A program made the translations under genes and the position numbers. The notes below the pieces were generated by a model that was not told where the DNA came from, made no database searches, and was given only the letters and a program-made list of their open reading frames with translations. Shown piece by piece: positions 19,234 through 28,443 of a stretch of DNA of 64,000 bases (the stretch's first letter is position 1; the number at the start of each line of letters is the position of its first letter). The stretch covers positions 558,001-622,000 of the forward strand of contig NZ_CP053835.1 of NCBI RefSeq assembly GCF_013201725.1, written 5' to 3'. This DNA comes from Arcobacter defluvii. Lineage in GTDB: Bacteria; Campylobacterota; Campylobacteria; Campylobacterales; Arcobacteraceae.

Positions 19234-21033
19234 ATGTGTGGAATTGTTGGATATATTGGTAAAAAAGATACAACTAAAATATTATTAGATGGTTTAAAAG
19301 AGTTAGAGTATAGAGGTTATGATAGTGCTGGAATTGCGGTACTTAAAGATAATAAAATTGATGTTTTTAAAGCTTTAGGAAAACTAATCAATCTTGAAGA
19401 AAAAGTAAATATTTCTGCAGCTCATGATTATCATCTAGGAATTGGACATACAAGATGGGCAACACATGGAAAACCAACAGAATTAAATGCACATCCACAT
19501 TTAGGTGAATACTCTTATGTTGTTCATAATGGAATTATTGAAAACTATAAAGAGTTAAAAGATGAATTAATACAAAAAGGTCATAAATTTGTATCTCAAA
19601 CTGATACAGAGGTTATAGTTCATCTTTTTGAAAATTATAATAATAAATTAAATGATTCAACTTTAGCTTTCAAAAATACAATCACAAGACTTGAAGGTGC
19701 CTTTTCAATTCTTTTAATTACAAAAGCAGAGCCTTCAAAAATATTTTTCTTCAAAAATGGAAGTCCGTTAATTGTAGCACGAGGAAATGAAGAAGAAGTT
19801 TTATTTGCATCATCTGATGCTCCTTTGATAGGTTTAGCTTCAGATGTTGTGTATTTAGAAGATGGAGTTGGTGGAATTGCTAGTGCTTCATATATAGAAT
19901 TTTTTTCAGATAATTATAGCTGGTCAACGCTTCCAACTTCAAAACAATTTGCTCAAAAAGATGGATATAGATTTTTTATGGAAAAAGAGATTTATGAGCA
20001 AAGTAGTGTTGTAAGTGATTGTATGTTAGGAAGAATCAAAGATAATGAAATTTTATTTGATGAGATAAATTCTTCTATACTTGAGGGTATTAATGAAATA
20101 AAAATATGTGCTTGTGGAACTTCTTATCATGCAGGACTTACATCTTCTTATTTATTTGAAAGATTATCAAAAATAAAATGTAATATAGAAGTTGCAAGTG
20201 AATTTAGATATAAAGAACCACTTTTAACAAAAGATACATTATTTATTGTTATTTCTCAAAGTGGAGAAACTGCTGATACACTTGAAGCTTTAAAAATGGC
20301 AAAAAATGCAGGTTTAAAAACTTTGGTTATTTGTAATGTTGATAATTCATCAATGACAAGAGTTGCAGATTTTACAATTTTAACTCGTGCTGGAATAGAA
20401 AAAGGAGTTGCTTCAACTAAAGCATTTTCTACTCAAACAGTAGTTCTTTGGATGTTGTCTTTATATTTTGGAAAAATCAAAAATACAATATCTATTGAAA
20501 CAATGCAAAAAGAGTTACATACATTAAGAGAAGTTCCAAAAGCACTTTGTATTAGTGATAGAATACATGAAAAAACAAAAAGATTATCAAAAAGATATTT
20601 ACATGGACATGGTTTTTTCTTTATAGGAAGAGATGTATTTTATCCATTAGCACTTGAAGGTGCTTTAAAATTAAAAGAGATTTCTTATTTACATGCAGAA
20701 GGTTATCCTTCTGGTGAAATGAAACATGGACCAATAGCATTAGCTGACCCTGAATTATTTACAATAGCATTAATGCCTCAAAATTTATTATATGACAAAA
20801 TTAAATCAAATGTTGAAGAGTTAAGTGCACGTGATAGTACAATTTGTGCAATTTCACCACTAGATTTTGATTTAGCTGATGATTTTATAAAAATTAATAA
20901 ACTTGAACATTATATGTTAGAATTTTTTGAAATGTTAGTTGTACTTCAACTTTTTTCAATGGAAATTTCAATAAGACTAGGAAATGATGTTGATATGCCA
21001 AGAAACTTGGCTAAATCTGTAACAGTAGAATAA
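19234..21033 (+). CDS. glmS: Glutamine-fructose-6-phosphate aminotransferase
   Basis: Makes glucosamine-6-phosphate for peptidoglycan and LPS. The 599 aa protein begins MCGIVGYIG, where Cys2 is the N-terminal glutaminase nucleophile, with HTRWATHGKP and SQTDTEVIVH in the glutaminase domain. Two SIS domains follow, with CGTSYHAG, SQSGETADT and EGALKLKEISYLHAEGYPSGEMKHGP. The end PRNLAKSVTVE is the classic C-terminus. Its stop codon overlaps the next gene's ATG. No glmS ribozyme-like structure is evident in the 80-bp upstream gap. Confidence 0.97.
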   Translation: MCGIVGYIGKKDTTKILLDGLKELEYRGYDSAGIAVLKDNKIDVFKALGKLINLEEKVNISAAHDYHLGIGHTRWATHGKPTELNAHPHLGEYSYVVHNGIIENYKELKDELIQKGHKFVSQTDTEVIVHLFENYNNKLNDSTLAFKNTITRLEGAFSILLITKAEPSKIFFFKNGSPLIVARGNEEEVLFASSDAPLIGLASDVVYLEDGVGGIASASYIEFFSDNYSWSTLPTSKQFAQKDGYRFFMEKEIYEQSSVVSDCMLGRIKDNEILFDEINSSILEGINEIKICACGTSYHAGLTSSYLFERLSKIKCNIEVASEFRYKEPLLTKDTLFIVISQSGETADTLEALKMAKNAGLKTLVICNVDNSSMTRVADFTILTRAGIEKGVASTKAFSTQTVVLWMLSLYFGKIKNTISIETMQKELHTLREVPKALCISDRIHEKTKRLSKRYLHGHGFFFIGRDVFYPLALEGALKLKEISYLHAEGYPSGEMKHGPIALADPELFTIALMPQNLLYDKIKSNVEELSARDSTICAISPLDFDLADDFIKINKLEHYMLEFFEMLVVLQLFSMEISIRLGNDVDMPRNLAKSVTVE

Positions 21034-22805
21034 TGAAAAAATACCTATCATATATTCTTCTAGCACTTCTTTGCTATTTACTGTATGAAAATGCAGATTC
21101 TAAATTTATAGTTGCAGGTGTTGGAATATTTATAATAGGTATGCATTTTATGGAAGATGGGTTTAAGCTTTTTAGTGGAGGAATGCTAGAAAAGCTTATT
21201 TCTAAAAGTACAGATACTACTTATAAAGCTATAGGTTTAGGTGTAATTTCAACAGCAGTTCTTCAAAGTTCTTCTTTAATTGCAATAATCGTAATCTCTT
21301 TTTTATCTGCAAAACTTATTACTTTATCAGGTGCTATAGGAGTTGTTTTTGGCTCAAATGTTGGAACAACTGCAACAGCATGGATTGTTTCATATTTTGG
21401 AATGAAAATAAATATTGAAGCACTTGCGCTTCCTATGATTATTTTTGGTGTAATTTTTAGATTTTATAAAAATAAAACAGTTCAAGGAATTGGAAATATT
21501 CTTTTAGGTTTAGGTTTTGTTTTTCTTGGTATTGGATATATGAAAGATGGATTTGAAGATTTAAAACAAGGAATAGATTTATCTCAATTTGCTATTGAAG
21601 GTTATAAAGGAATATTTATTTATATCTTAGTTGGAATAGTTGCAACAATAATTATTCAATCAAGTAGTGCTACTTTAGCTTTAACTATCACTGCACTCGC
21701 GACAGGACAAATAATATATATAAATGCAATTGCAATTGCAATTGGTGCAAATATTGGAACAACAATTACAGCAGTTATGGGTGCAATGGTTTCAAATTCA
21801 AATAGTAAAAGAATGGCTTTAGCTTTACTTATATTTAATACAGTAACTGCTGTTATTGTGACATCAATTTTATTTTATTTTGTAGATTTTATTGATTATT
21901 TATCAAAAAATATTGGAATTGATGAAAAAGATTATGCGATGAAATTATCTCTATTTCATACAGTATTTAATATTTCTGGATTATTTATATTTTCTTTTTT
22001 TATTCCAAAACTTGTAAATTTTTTGAAAAAACTTTTTGTAGAAGACAAAGAAGTTTATATTCAAAATACAAAATTTTTAGATATGCAAGTTGTTGCTGTA
22101 CCATTTGCAGCATTAAAAGCTACACGAAAAGAGACTGTTCATTTATATGAAAATGCAAGTGAAGTTTTAAGTCATGCTATTATGCTTCATCGACATAGAT
22201 ATTTAGGAAAAACAGATATCTCTTCTATTGTAAAAGAATCAACAGATATTATTGAAGTTAATATCGAAGAGTTTTATCAAACAAGAATAAAATCTTTATA
22301 TAGTGACATAATTGATTATTCAACATATTTTATAAACGATTTAGAAGGTTCGGAAAGAGCCTATTTATATGAATTAAGAAGTGCTTGTCGAGATATAGCA
22401 GAAGCTGTAAAAAATACAGAAGAACTACAAGAAAATATCTCCAAATATTTATTAAGTAATAATGATTATATAAAAGATGAATATAACTCATTAAGAGAAG
22501 CAATAGCAAAAACAATAAATACAATAAATGAGATAAAAAGTAGTAAAGATGAACTAGATGTTTTAGCAAAATCAGAGTTATTAAAAGAATATTTAAAAAG
22601 CTTAGATGTTATTGCAACTGGAAGAATAGATGTGTTGATTAGAGAAAAAAGAATTGATAAAAAAATGGCAACAACTTTACTAAATGATAGTTCTCATGCA
22701 TATAATATTATAAATAAATTGATAAATGTGGCTAAAATATTATGGATAGAAGATCTTACTATTAAACAATTAGGAGAAGATTATGAAGCTGGAAAAAATT
22801 TATGA
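21033..22805 (+). CDS. Na+/phosphate cotransporter family protein (NptA type)
   Basis: A 590 aa membrane protein with two inverted Na/Pi cotransport repeats, each with the QSSS signature: VLQSSSLIAIIVISFL near residue 76 and IIQSSSATLALTITAL near residue 212. GSNVGTTATAW and GANIGTTITAV are the paired companion motifs. The cytoplasmic C-terminal part (about 350-590) is helical and PhoU-like. It begins at the shared TAATG with glmS. It likely moves phosphate or a similar anion; the physiological direction is not visible. Confidence 0.88.
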   Translation: MKKYLSYILLALLCYLLYENADSKFIVAGVGIFIIGMHFMEDGFKLFSGGMLEKLISKSTDTTYKAIGLGVISTAVLQSSSLIAIIVISFLSAKLITLSGAIGVVFGSNVGTTATAWIVSYFGMKINIEALALPMIIFGVIFRFYKNKTVQGIGNILLGLGFVFLGIGYMKDGFEDLKQGIDLSQFAIEGYKGIFIYILVGIVATIIIQSSSATLALTITALATGQIIYINAIAIAIGANIGTTITAVMGAMVSNSNSKRMALALLIFNTVTAVIVTSILFYFVDFIDYLSKNIGIDEKDYAMKLSLFHTVFNISGLFIFSFFIPKLVNFLKKLFVEDKEVYIQNTKFLDMQVVAVPFAALKATRKETVHLYENASEVLSHAIMLHRHRYLGKTDISSIVKESTDIIEVNIEEFYQTRIKSLYSDIIDYSTYFINDLEGSERAYLYELRSACRDIAEAVKNTEELQENISKYLLSNNDYIKDEYNSLREAIAKTINTINEIKSSKDELDVLAKSELLKEYLKSLDVIATGRIDVLIREKRIDKKMATTLLNDSSHAYNIINKLINVAKILWIEDLTIKQLGEDYEAGKNL

Positions 22806-23013
22806 AAAAATCAAAGAATATTTGTTGCTAATTGAAGAGGATAAAGATTTAGAAGAAAAAGAAGTAAAAAAACTTCAAGAAAAAATAGAGAATAAAATAT
22901 CTAAACTAAAAGAAAAAACTAAATTTTCTAAAAATATTGAAGAAGAGAATAAATTAAAAGAAGAGATTTCAATTCTTAAAAAATTTAAAAAACAATTGAA
23001 AGAAAAAAAGTAA
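22783..23013 (+). CDS. Small coiled-coil protein
   Basis: A 76 aa protein made almost entirely of Lys, Glu, Ile and Leu in a heptad-like pattern (for example EEKEVKKLQEKIENKISKLKE), so a soluble coiled coil is likely. It overlaps the end of the Na/Pi transporter gene by 23 bp and has AGGAGA upstream (22771 region), which supports real translation. No family is recognised. It may regulate or scaffold the transporter. Confidence 0.6.
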   Translation: MKLEKIYEKIKEYLLLIEEDKDLEEKEVKKLQEKIENKISKLKEKTKFSKNIEEENKLKEEISILKKFKKQLKEKK

Positions 23014-23121
23014 ATAACAGCAATTTTTAGTTAAGATAACAAACTTTTTGTCTTTATGGCAAATTGAATTCTTTAAATTTTTATTTTAAAATTTCTTAAA
23101 CATATTATAGAAAACTAAAAA

Positions 23122-23186
23122 ATGGAAAACAAAAGATGGAAAACAACTCAAGATTATTCTTGTGGAAAACAAAGGATGGAAAACAA
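23122..23186 (+). repeat. Duplicated repeat in the metK leader
   Basis: TGGAAAACAA occurs four times, at 23123, 23137, 23163 and 23177. The copies form two pairs, each with 14-bp spacing, and the pairs are 40 bp apart. The paired unit reads TGGAAAACAAArGATGGAAAACAA. Between the pairs is a small hairpin, CAAGA-TTAT-TCTTG (23149-23162). Each copy carries a GGA that can serve as a ribosome binding site, so the repeat produces nested possible starts. Confidence 0.8.
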
Positions 23187-23223
23187 AAATGAAAAAACAA
23201 ACTCAATACTTATTTACAAGTGA
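23122..23223 (+). CDS. Possible 33-codon upstream ORF overlapping metK
   Basis: An ATG at 23122 opens a 33-codon frame through the duplicated repeat and stops at 23223, 35 bp inside metK and in a different frame. Its product begins MENKRWKTTQDYSCGKQ. It has no strong Shine-Dalgarno of its own. If translated, it would compete with or couple to metK initiation. Otherwise it is a by-product of the repeat. Confidence 0.25.
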   Translation: MENKRWKTTQDYSCGKQRMENKNEKTNSILIYK

Positions 23224-24403
23224 AGTAGTAAGTCCTGGACACCCAGATAAATGTGCAGATATTATTGCAGACTCAATAGTTGATAGATTAATTATAGAAG
23301 ATAAAGATAGTCGAGTAGCATCTGAAGTTTTTGTGGCAGGAAAACATGTTGTAATTGGTGGTGAAGTAAAATCAAAAGCAACATTATCAGATAAAGATTA
23401 TGAAAAAATTGTAAAAGATGCCTTAGCAAAAATTGGATACGATGGAAAATCTGCATTTTCAAAAGAACAATGCTTACATCCAGATGATGTAAAAGTACAA
23501 GTTTTATTAAATCAACAAAGTCCAGATATCTCTCAAGGAGTTGATCAAACAACTGGAGAAATTGGAGCAGGTGACCAAGGAATTATGTTTGGCTTTGCTT
23601 CAAGTGAAACAGCTGATTATATGCCTGCAGCTATTACTTATGCAAGAATTTTATGTGATAAAGTTTATAATTATGCTTTACATCATAATCAAAAACTTGG
23701 AGTTGATATTAAAACACAAGTTACGGTTGATTATGGTACAAAAGCTAATTTTGAAAATTGTAAACCTCAAAAAATTCATACAATAGTTGTAAGTGCACCT
23801 TCTGTTGAAGGAATGCCAATTGAAGAAGTTAGAAGTTTAATTCAAGGTCTGATAGATGATGCTGGACTTCCAACAAATATGTATGATAAAAATTCAACAA
23901 TTATTCATATTAATCCAACAGGAAGATATGTAAACCACTCTTCTTTACATGATAGTGGATTAACTGGAAGAAAATTAATTGTTGATTCATTTGGTGGATA
24001 TGCACCAATTGGTGGTGGAGCTCAAAGTTCAAAAGATTATACAAAGGTTGATAGAAGTGGACTTTACGCTGCACGTTGGATAGCTAAACATATTGTTGCT
24101 TCTGGACTTGCAAAAAAAGCAATAGTTCAAATATCTTATGCTATTGGAGTTGCACGTCCTACTTCAGTTGCAGTTGATACAATGGGAACTTACACAAAAT
24201 TTGATGATGATACATTATCTCAATTTGTAATGGATACTTTCCCATTGACACCAAGATGGATTACAGAAAAATTTGCATTAGATAAACCAAGTGAAAAAAC
24301 TTTTCTTTATGCAGATGTTGCTGCAAGGGGACAAGTAGGTCAAAGTGATTATCCATGGGAAAAATTGGATGAATTAGATAGATTTGAGAATATTCAAAAA
24401 TAA
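23189..24403 (+). CDS. metK: S-adenosylmethionine synthetase
   Basis: Makes SAM from methionine and ATP. About 404 aa from the ATG at 23189 (MKKQTQYLFTSEVVSPGHPDK). Motifs include GHPDKCADIIADSIVD, the central GAGDQGIMFG hexapeptide region and the P-loop-like GGGAQSSKDYTKVDRSG. The usual N-terminus supports 23189, with GGA 8 nt upstream; a GTG at 23162 in the same frame would add nine repeat-derived residues (MENKGWKTK). The leader holds the duplicated repeat described at 23122-23186. No classical SAM riboswitch was recognised. Confidence 0.95.
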   Translation: MKKQTQYLFTSEVVSPGHPDKCADIIADSIVDRLIIEDKDSRVASEVFVAGKHVVIGGEVKSKATLSDKDYEKIVKDALAKIGYDGKSAFSKEQCLHPDDVKVQVLLNQQSPDISQGVDQTTGEIGAGDQGIMFGFASSETADYMPAAITYARILCDKVYNYALHHNQKLGVDIKTQVTVDYGTKANFENCKPQKIHTIVVSAPSVEGMPIEEVRSLIQGLIDDAGLPTNMYDKNSTIIHINPTGRYVNHSSLHDSGLTGRKLIVDSFGGYAPIGGGAQSSKDYTKVDRSGLYAARWIAKHIVASGLAKKAIVQISYAIGVARPTSVAVDTMGTYTKFDDDTLSQFVMDTFPLTPRWITEKFALDKPSEKTFLYADVAARGQVGQSDYPWEKLDELDRFENIQK

Positions 24404-24415
24404 TAAAGGATTATT

Positions 24416-25282
24416 ATGGATTTAAGAAACTTATTTAGCAAAATATCTTTTGACAGTAAATCAAAAGAACAACCAACAAAAAAAGATGCACCAAGTCATT
24501 GGGTTAAATGTCCAGAATGTAATGCATTAATGTTTTTTAAAGAGGTAGAAAATCAAGATAATATTTGCCCAAAGTGTAATTTTCATATGAGAATTGGAGC
24601 AAAAAGAAGAATTGAAATTTTAACAGATAAAGATAGTTTTGTTGAATATGATGCAAATCTAAAGCCAAATGATCCTTTAAAATTTGTTGATAAAACATCT
24701 TATAAAAAAAGAGTAGAAGAGGCTTTTAAAAATACTGGAAGAACATCATCTGTTGTTAGTGGTGAGTGTACAATTAATTCTATTCCTGTACAACTTGTAG
24801 TTTTTGATTTTGCTTTTATGGGTGGAAGTTTAGGTTCAGTTGAAGGTGAAAAAATTGTACGTGCTGTTGATAGAGCAATAGAAAAGAAACAAGGTTTAAT
24901 TATCATCTCTGCTTCAGGAGGTGCTAGAATGCAAGAGTCAACTTTTGCATTAATGCAAATGGCAAAAACTTCTGCTGCACTTAAAAAATTAGATCATGCA
25001 AAACTTCCATATATATCAGTTTTAACAGATCCAACAATGGGTGGAGTATCTGCTTCTTTTGCCTTTTTAGGAGATATTATTATGGCAGAACCAGGTGCTT
25101 TAATTGGATTTGCAGGACAAAGAGTTATTAAACAAACAATTGGAGCTGATTTACCTGCAGGTTTCCAAAGAGCTGAATTTTTACTTGAAAAAGGCTCTAT
25201 TGATATGGTTGTAAATAGATCAAAAATGAAACAAACTTTAGCAGATTTATTAGGTATGTTTCAAAAAGAAAAAATTAGTTAA
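24416..25282 (+). CDS. accD: Acetyl-CoA carboxylase carboxyltransferase beta subunit
   Basis: Carries the carboxyl group from biotin to acetyl-CoA, forming malonyl-CoA for fatty acid synthesis, as a complex with AccA. The 288 aa protein has the four-Cys zinc ribbon [10 protein letters not shown]...CPKCNFH at about residues 33-55 and the crotonase-like body with [13 protein letters not shown] and [11 protein letters not shown], plus [17 protein letters not shown] lies just before the start, 12 bp after metK. accA is not in the window. Confidence 0.97.
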   Translation: MDLRNLFSKISFDSKSKEQPTKKDAPSHWVKCPECNALMFFKEVENQDNICPKCNFHMRIGAKRRIEILTDKDSFVEYDANLKPNDPLKFVDKTSYKKRVEEAFKNTGRTSSVVSGECTINSIPVQLVVFDFAFMGGSLGSVEGEKIVRAVDRAIEKKQGLIIISASGGARMQESTFALMQMAKTSAALKKLDHAKLPYISVLTDPTMGGVSASFAFLGDIIMAEPGALIGFAGQRVIKQTIGADLPAGFQRAEFLLEKGSIDMVVNRSKMKQTLADLLGMFQKEKIS

Positions 25283-25285
25283 TAA

Positions 25286-25894
25286 ATGATTTCAAATTTA
25301 GAAAAGGCTTTAGGTTTTGAACTTAAAGCCTTTAATTACTTATATGTTTTATGTGATTATGAAACATTACTTAAAAAAAATATCACTTTAGATAAATTTA
25401 TTGATTTATGTAAAAAAAAAGATGTTAAGTTAGTTCAATATAGAGATAAAATCTCATCTTTAGAAGAACAAAAAACAAATCTTTTATATTTAAAATCAAA
25501 ATTAAATATTCCAATAATTATAAATGATAAAATTGAATTAATAAAATATGCAGATGGTTTACATCTAGGACAAGAAGATTTTCTAGCAATTCATAGAGAT
25601 AAAAAAATTGCAATAAAATTAGTTAGAGCAAAAATAAAAGATAAATTACTAGGACTTTCAACCCATAATGAAATAGAAATTTTAGAGGCAAATGAACTTC
25701 CTTTGGATATGATTGGTCTTGGAGCATATAAAAATACAACAACAAAAGATGTTAGTACAATTTTAGGAGATAAGATTTCTTATTTAGCAAAAATATCTAA
25801 ACATCCAGTTTGTGCTATTGGTGGAGTTCAAATAAATGATAAAATCCCAAATATTAGATTTAATGTAATAGGAAGTGGCTTTTATTATGAGTAA
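25286..25894 (+). CDS. thiE: Thiamine phosphate synthase-like protein
   Basis: A 202 aa TIM-barrel protein of the ThiE/TenI family. Motifs are KLVQYRDKI (where ThiE has Q-x-R-x-K for phosphate binding), IIINDKIELIKYADGLHLGQED and CAIGGVQ near the end. ThiE joins the pyrimidine and thiazole halves of thiamine. The N-terminal 30 residues are atypical, and the protein is a little shorter than some ThiE proteins, so a TenI-like or regulatory role is possible. It starts 4 bp after accD and overlaps rlmH. Confidence 0.75.
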   Translation: MISNLEKALGFELKAFNYLYVLCDYETLLKKNITLDKFIDLCKKKDVKLVQYRDKISSLEEQKTNLLYLKSKLNIPIIINDKIELIKYADGLHLGQEDFLAIHRDKKIAIKLVRAKIKDKLLGLSTHNEIEILEANELPLDMIGLGAYKNTTTKDVSTILGDKISYLAKISKHPVCAIGGVQINDKIPNIRFNVIGSGFYYE

Positions 25895-26345
25895 AATAAA
25901 TATATATTCAATATTAAAACCATCAAAAGATGATTTTGATTCTATAATACAAGAATTTGTAAAAATGTCTTCAAAATACGCAAAAGTTGAAGTTCATTAT
26001 ATATTTAATAAAAACATAGCAAAAGCCCAAACAATAGGTGAAAAAGAGGCACAACTTTCATATTCTGAAACTTATGAACCTTTATTAAAAGGGTTTAATA
26101 TAGCACTTGACGTTTTAGGTAAAAAAGTTGATACATATGCTTTTTCTAATCTTATTGAAAATAAAAATGAAGTTAATTTTTTTATTGGTGGAGCATATGG
26201 ATTTCAAAGGGAATTTTTACAAAAATGTGATAAAGTAATTTCACTAAGTGATTTAACAATGGCTCATAAAGTTGCTAATGTTGTACTAACAGAGCAGATA
26301 TTTAGAAGCTTAAGTATTCAAAATAATCATCCATATCATAAGTAA
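25887..26345 (+). CDS. rlmH: 23S rRNA pseudouridine-1915 N3-methyltransferase RlmH
   Basis: A 152 aa SPOUT-class methyltransferase that modifies helix 69 of 23S rRNA. The family motif is FFIGGAYGFQREF, and the C-terminus ends in SLSDLTMAHKVANVVLTEQIFRSLSIQNNHPYHK-type sequence, where the final NHPYHK is the typical substrate-binding tail. The ATG at 25887 is chosen over GTG at 25875 because AGGAAG sits 12 nt upstream. The start overlaps the thiE stop (ATGAGTAA). Confidence 0.94.
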   Translation: MSKINIYSILKPSKDDFDSIIQEFVKMSSKYAKVEVHYIFNKNIAKAQTIGEKEAQLSYSETYEPLLKGFNIALDVLGKKVDTYAFSNLIENKNEVNFFIGGAYGFQREFLQKCDKVISLSDLTMAHKVANVVLTEQIFRSLSIQNNHPYHK

Positions 26346-26359
26346 TTTATAAACATTTT

Positions 26360-26367
26360 TGTATAAT
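26360..26367 (+). promoter_or_regulatory. -10 box upstream of the 26405 gene
   Basis: TG followed by TATAAT at 26362-26367 lies 38 bp before the ATG at 26405. No -35 is visible. AAGGAAAGA provides the ribosome binding site. Confidence 0.5.
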
Positions 26368-26404
26368 GAAAATAGTAAAAGAAAGTTTTTAAAAAGGAAA
26401 GAAG

Positions 26405-27418
26405 ATGGGTCTTAAAAAATATATCATCTCTTCAATAATTTTTATTATTGCGGTATTTGGATATGCATATAGCTTAGAATTAGGTGAATATGAAATTTCA
26501 CTACTTGGATATTCTTTGAATTTACCTGCATCAGTGTGGATAGTATTTCCAGTAGTTGTTTTAGCATTAGTTACTTACTTACATATTATTTTTTATGGGT
26601 TAATTAACTATTTTAAACAAAAAGCAGTAATTAAAGATCATGAAACTATGATAGAGTTTATTAAATCAGGATTACTTGAAAAAACTAATGTTTTAAAGTT
26701 TAGAACAAAAGATTTTAAAAATTTATCTTCAATTTTATCACAATTGAAAATTGTAGTAACAGATGAAAGATTCACTTCTTCAAATGAAGAGTTAAACAAA
26801 ATAGTTGGAAATATTCAAGATATAAATGACGGGAAATTTGTGAGTGAAAAATCTTTTAAAATAAATGAAACATCAAAATTAGCAAATTTAAATATGTTAA
26901 ATAAAGTTAATGAGCAAATTGATTTTGCAGTGGATGTACTAAAAAAACCAGAAAATTATTCTTCAAATATCATTAGACAAGCTTTTGAAAATGTACTAGA
27001 AGAAAAAACTATGACAACAATTAAAAAACTTTATAAAAATATTAAACTTGATAAAGAGTTAGCATTTAAACTTTTTGAAAAAGATGCAGCAAATAATGAA
27101 TTTGGATTTACTGCTGAAGAGATTTTAGCAATAGTTAAAGATTTAGATTTTAATAAAGATGATTATCTTGCTTTAGCAAAAAATTATGAAAAAATATTAA
27201 AACCTGATCAAATAATTTCAATTTTTGAAAAACTTTCAACTGAAGTTGAAGAGGCAACAACGGCATATTTACATGTATTATGTGAATACGAAATGATTGA
27301 TAGAGTAAAAGAGATAGTATCTTTAACTCCTGATACAGAATATACAGCATTTAAAGCTCTTTTAGATTTAAAAGAATCTGGAAAATACTATAATTTAGAA
27401 ACGATATCTTACAAATAA
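26405..27418 (+). CDS. Membrane-anchored protein of unknown function
   Basis: A 337 aa protein with two N-terminal hydrophobic helices (about 5-25 and 45-70) and a long, charged, helical cytoplasmic part. No enzyme motif is seen. Its stop overlaps the dusB start (TAATG), so the two proteins are made together. The family is not recognised; such proteins are usually listed as conserved hypothetical in Campylobacterota. Confidence 0.7.
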   Translation: MGLKKYIISSIIFIIAVFGYAYSLELGEYEISLLGYSLNLPASVWIVFPVVVLALVTYLHIIFYGLINYFKQKAVIKDHETMIEFIKSGLLEKTNVLKFRTKDFKNLSSILSQLKIVVTDERFTSSNEELNKIVGNIQDINDGKFVSEKSFKINETSKLANLNMLNKVNEQIDFAVDVLKKPENYSSNIIRQAFENVLEEKTMTTIKKLYKNIKLDKELAFKLFEKDAANNEFGFTAEEILAIVKDLDFNKDDYLALAKNYEKILKPDQIISIFEKLSTEVEEATTAYLHVLCEYEMIDRVKEIVSLTPDTEYTAFKALLDLKESGKYYNLETISYK

Positions 27419-28350
27419 TGAATAATAAAATTGATTTTAGCAGACCGCTAATGGTATTGGCACCATTAGCAGGTTATACAGATTTACCTTTTAGGTCAGT
27501 TGTAAAAAAATTTGGTGCAGATTTAACAATATCAGAAATGATTTCATCAAATGCTTTAGTTTATAAAAGTGCAAGAACACTTAAAATGATAGAAAAATCT
27601 CCTACAGAAGATCCTTATTTTGTTCAAATTGCTGGTAATAGTGTTGAATTAGTTCGTGATGCAGTTCAAATATTGAATGATGTTGAAGGAATTGATGGAA
27701 TTGATTTAAATTGTGGATGTCCTGCTCCAAAAGTTTTTAATCATGGTTCAGGTTCAAATCTTTTAGGTGATTTAAAAAAACTTGAAGAGATTTTATCTAC
27801 AGTAAAAAAATATTCTAAAAAACAATATACAAGTGCAAAAGTAAGACTTGGTGTAAATGAAAAAATTCCAGTTGATATAGGAAAAGCAGTTGAAGCTTGT
27901 GGAGTTGATTTTGTATCAGTTCATGGAAGAACCAGAGCTGGAAAATATAAAGCACCAGTTGATTATGATGCAATTAAACAAATGAAAGAAGCTATTTCAA
28001 TACCTGTTATTGCAAATGGTGATATTAAAGATTATGATAAAGCAAAAGAAGTTTTAGCATATACTAATGCAAATGGTGTAATGATAGGTCGAGGTGCAAT
28101 TGGAAAACCATGGGTATTTTATCAATTAAAACATGGAATAGAAGATATTTCAAATGAAAAGAAAAAAGAGATAATTTTAGAACATTATGATGCAATGCTA
28201 AAATTTCATGGACCTCACGGTGCTATTATGTTTCGAAAATTATTACACTCATATTCAAAAGGTTATACAGGAGCCAATGAATTTAGAGATATTGTGAATA
28301 AAATCTCAGATGTAGATGTTATGAGAGATTTAATCGAAAACTTTTTTTAA
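27418..28350 (+). CDS. dusB: tRNA-dihydrouridine synthase DusB-type
   Basis: An FMN enzyme of 310 aa that reduces uridine to dihydrouridine in tRNA. Motifs are VLAPLAGYTDLPFR at the N-terminus, the catalytic-Cys region GIDLNCGCPAPKV (about residues 96-108), VSVHGRTRAGKY, PVIANGDIKD and GVMIGRGAIGKPW. The layout matches DusB rather than DusA or DusC. It is translationally coupled to the upstream membrane protein. Confidence 0.93.
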   Translation: MNNKIDFSRPLMVLAPLAGYTDLPFRSVVKKFGADLTISEMISSNALVYKSARTLKMIEKSPTEDPYFVQIAGNSVELVRDAVQILNDVEGIDGIDLNCGCPAPKVFNHGSGSNLLGDLKKLEEILSTVKKYSKKQYTSAKVRLGVNEKIPVDIGKAVEACGVDFVSVHGRTRAGKYKAPVDYDAIKQMKEAISIPVIANGDIKDYDKAKEVLAYTNANGVMIGRGAIGKPWVFYQLKHGIEDISNEKKKEIILEHYDAMLKFHGPHGAIMFRKLLHSYSKGYTGANEFRDIVNKISDVDVMRDLIENFF

Positions 28351-28443
28351 ACTTTTTTAATTAGATTCAAAAGTTATTTAGATAGAATATTGCACTTTTT
28401 ATAAGTAAAGAAATTATAAACAATTTTTTAATAAAGGAAATAT

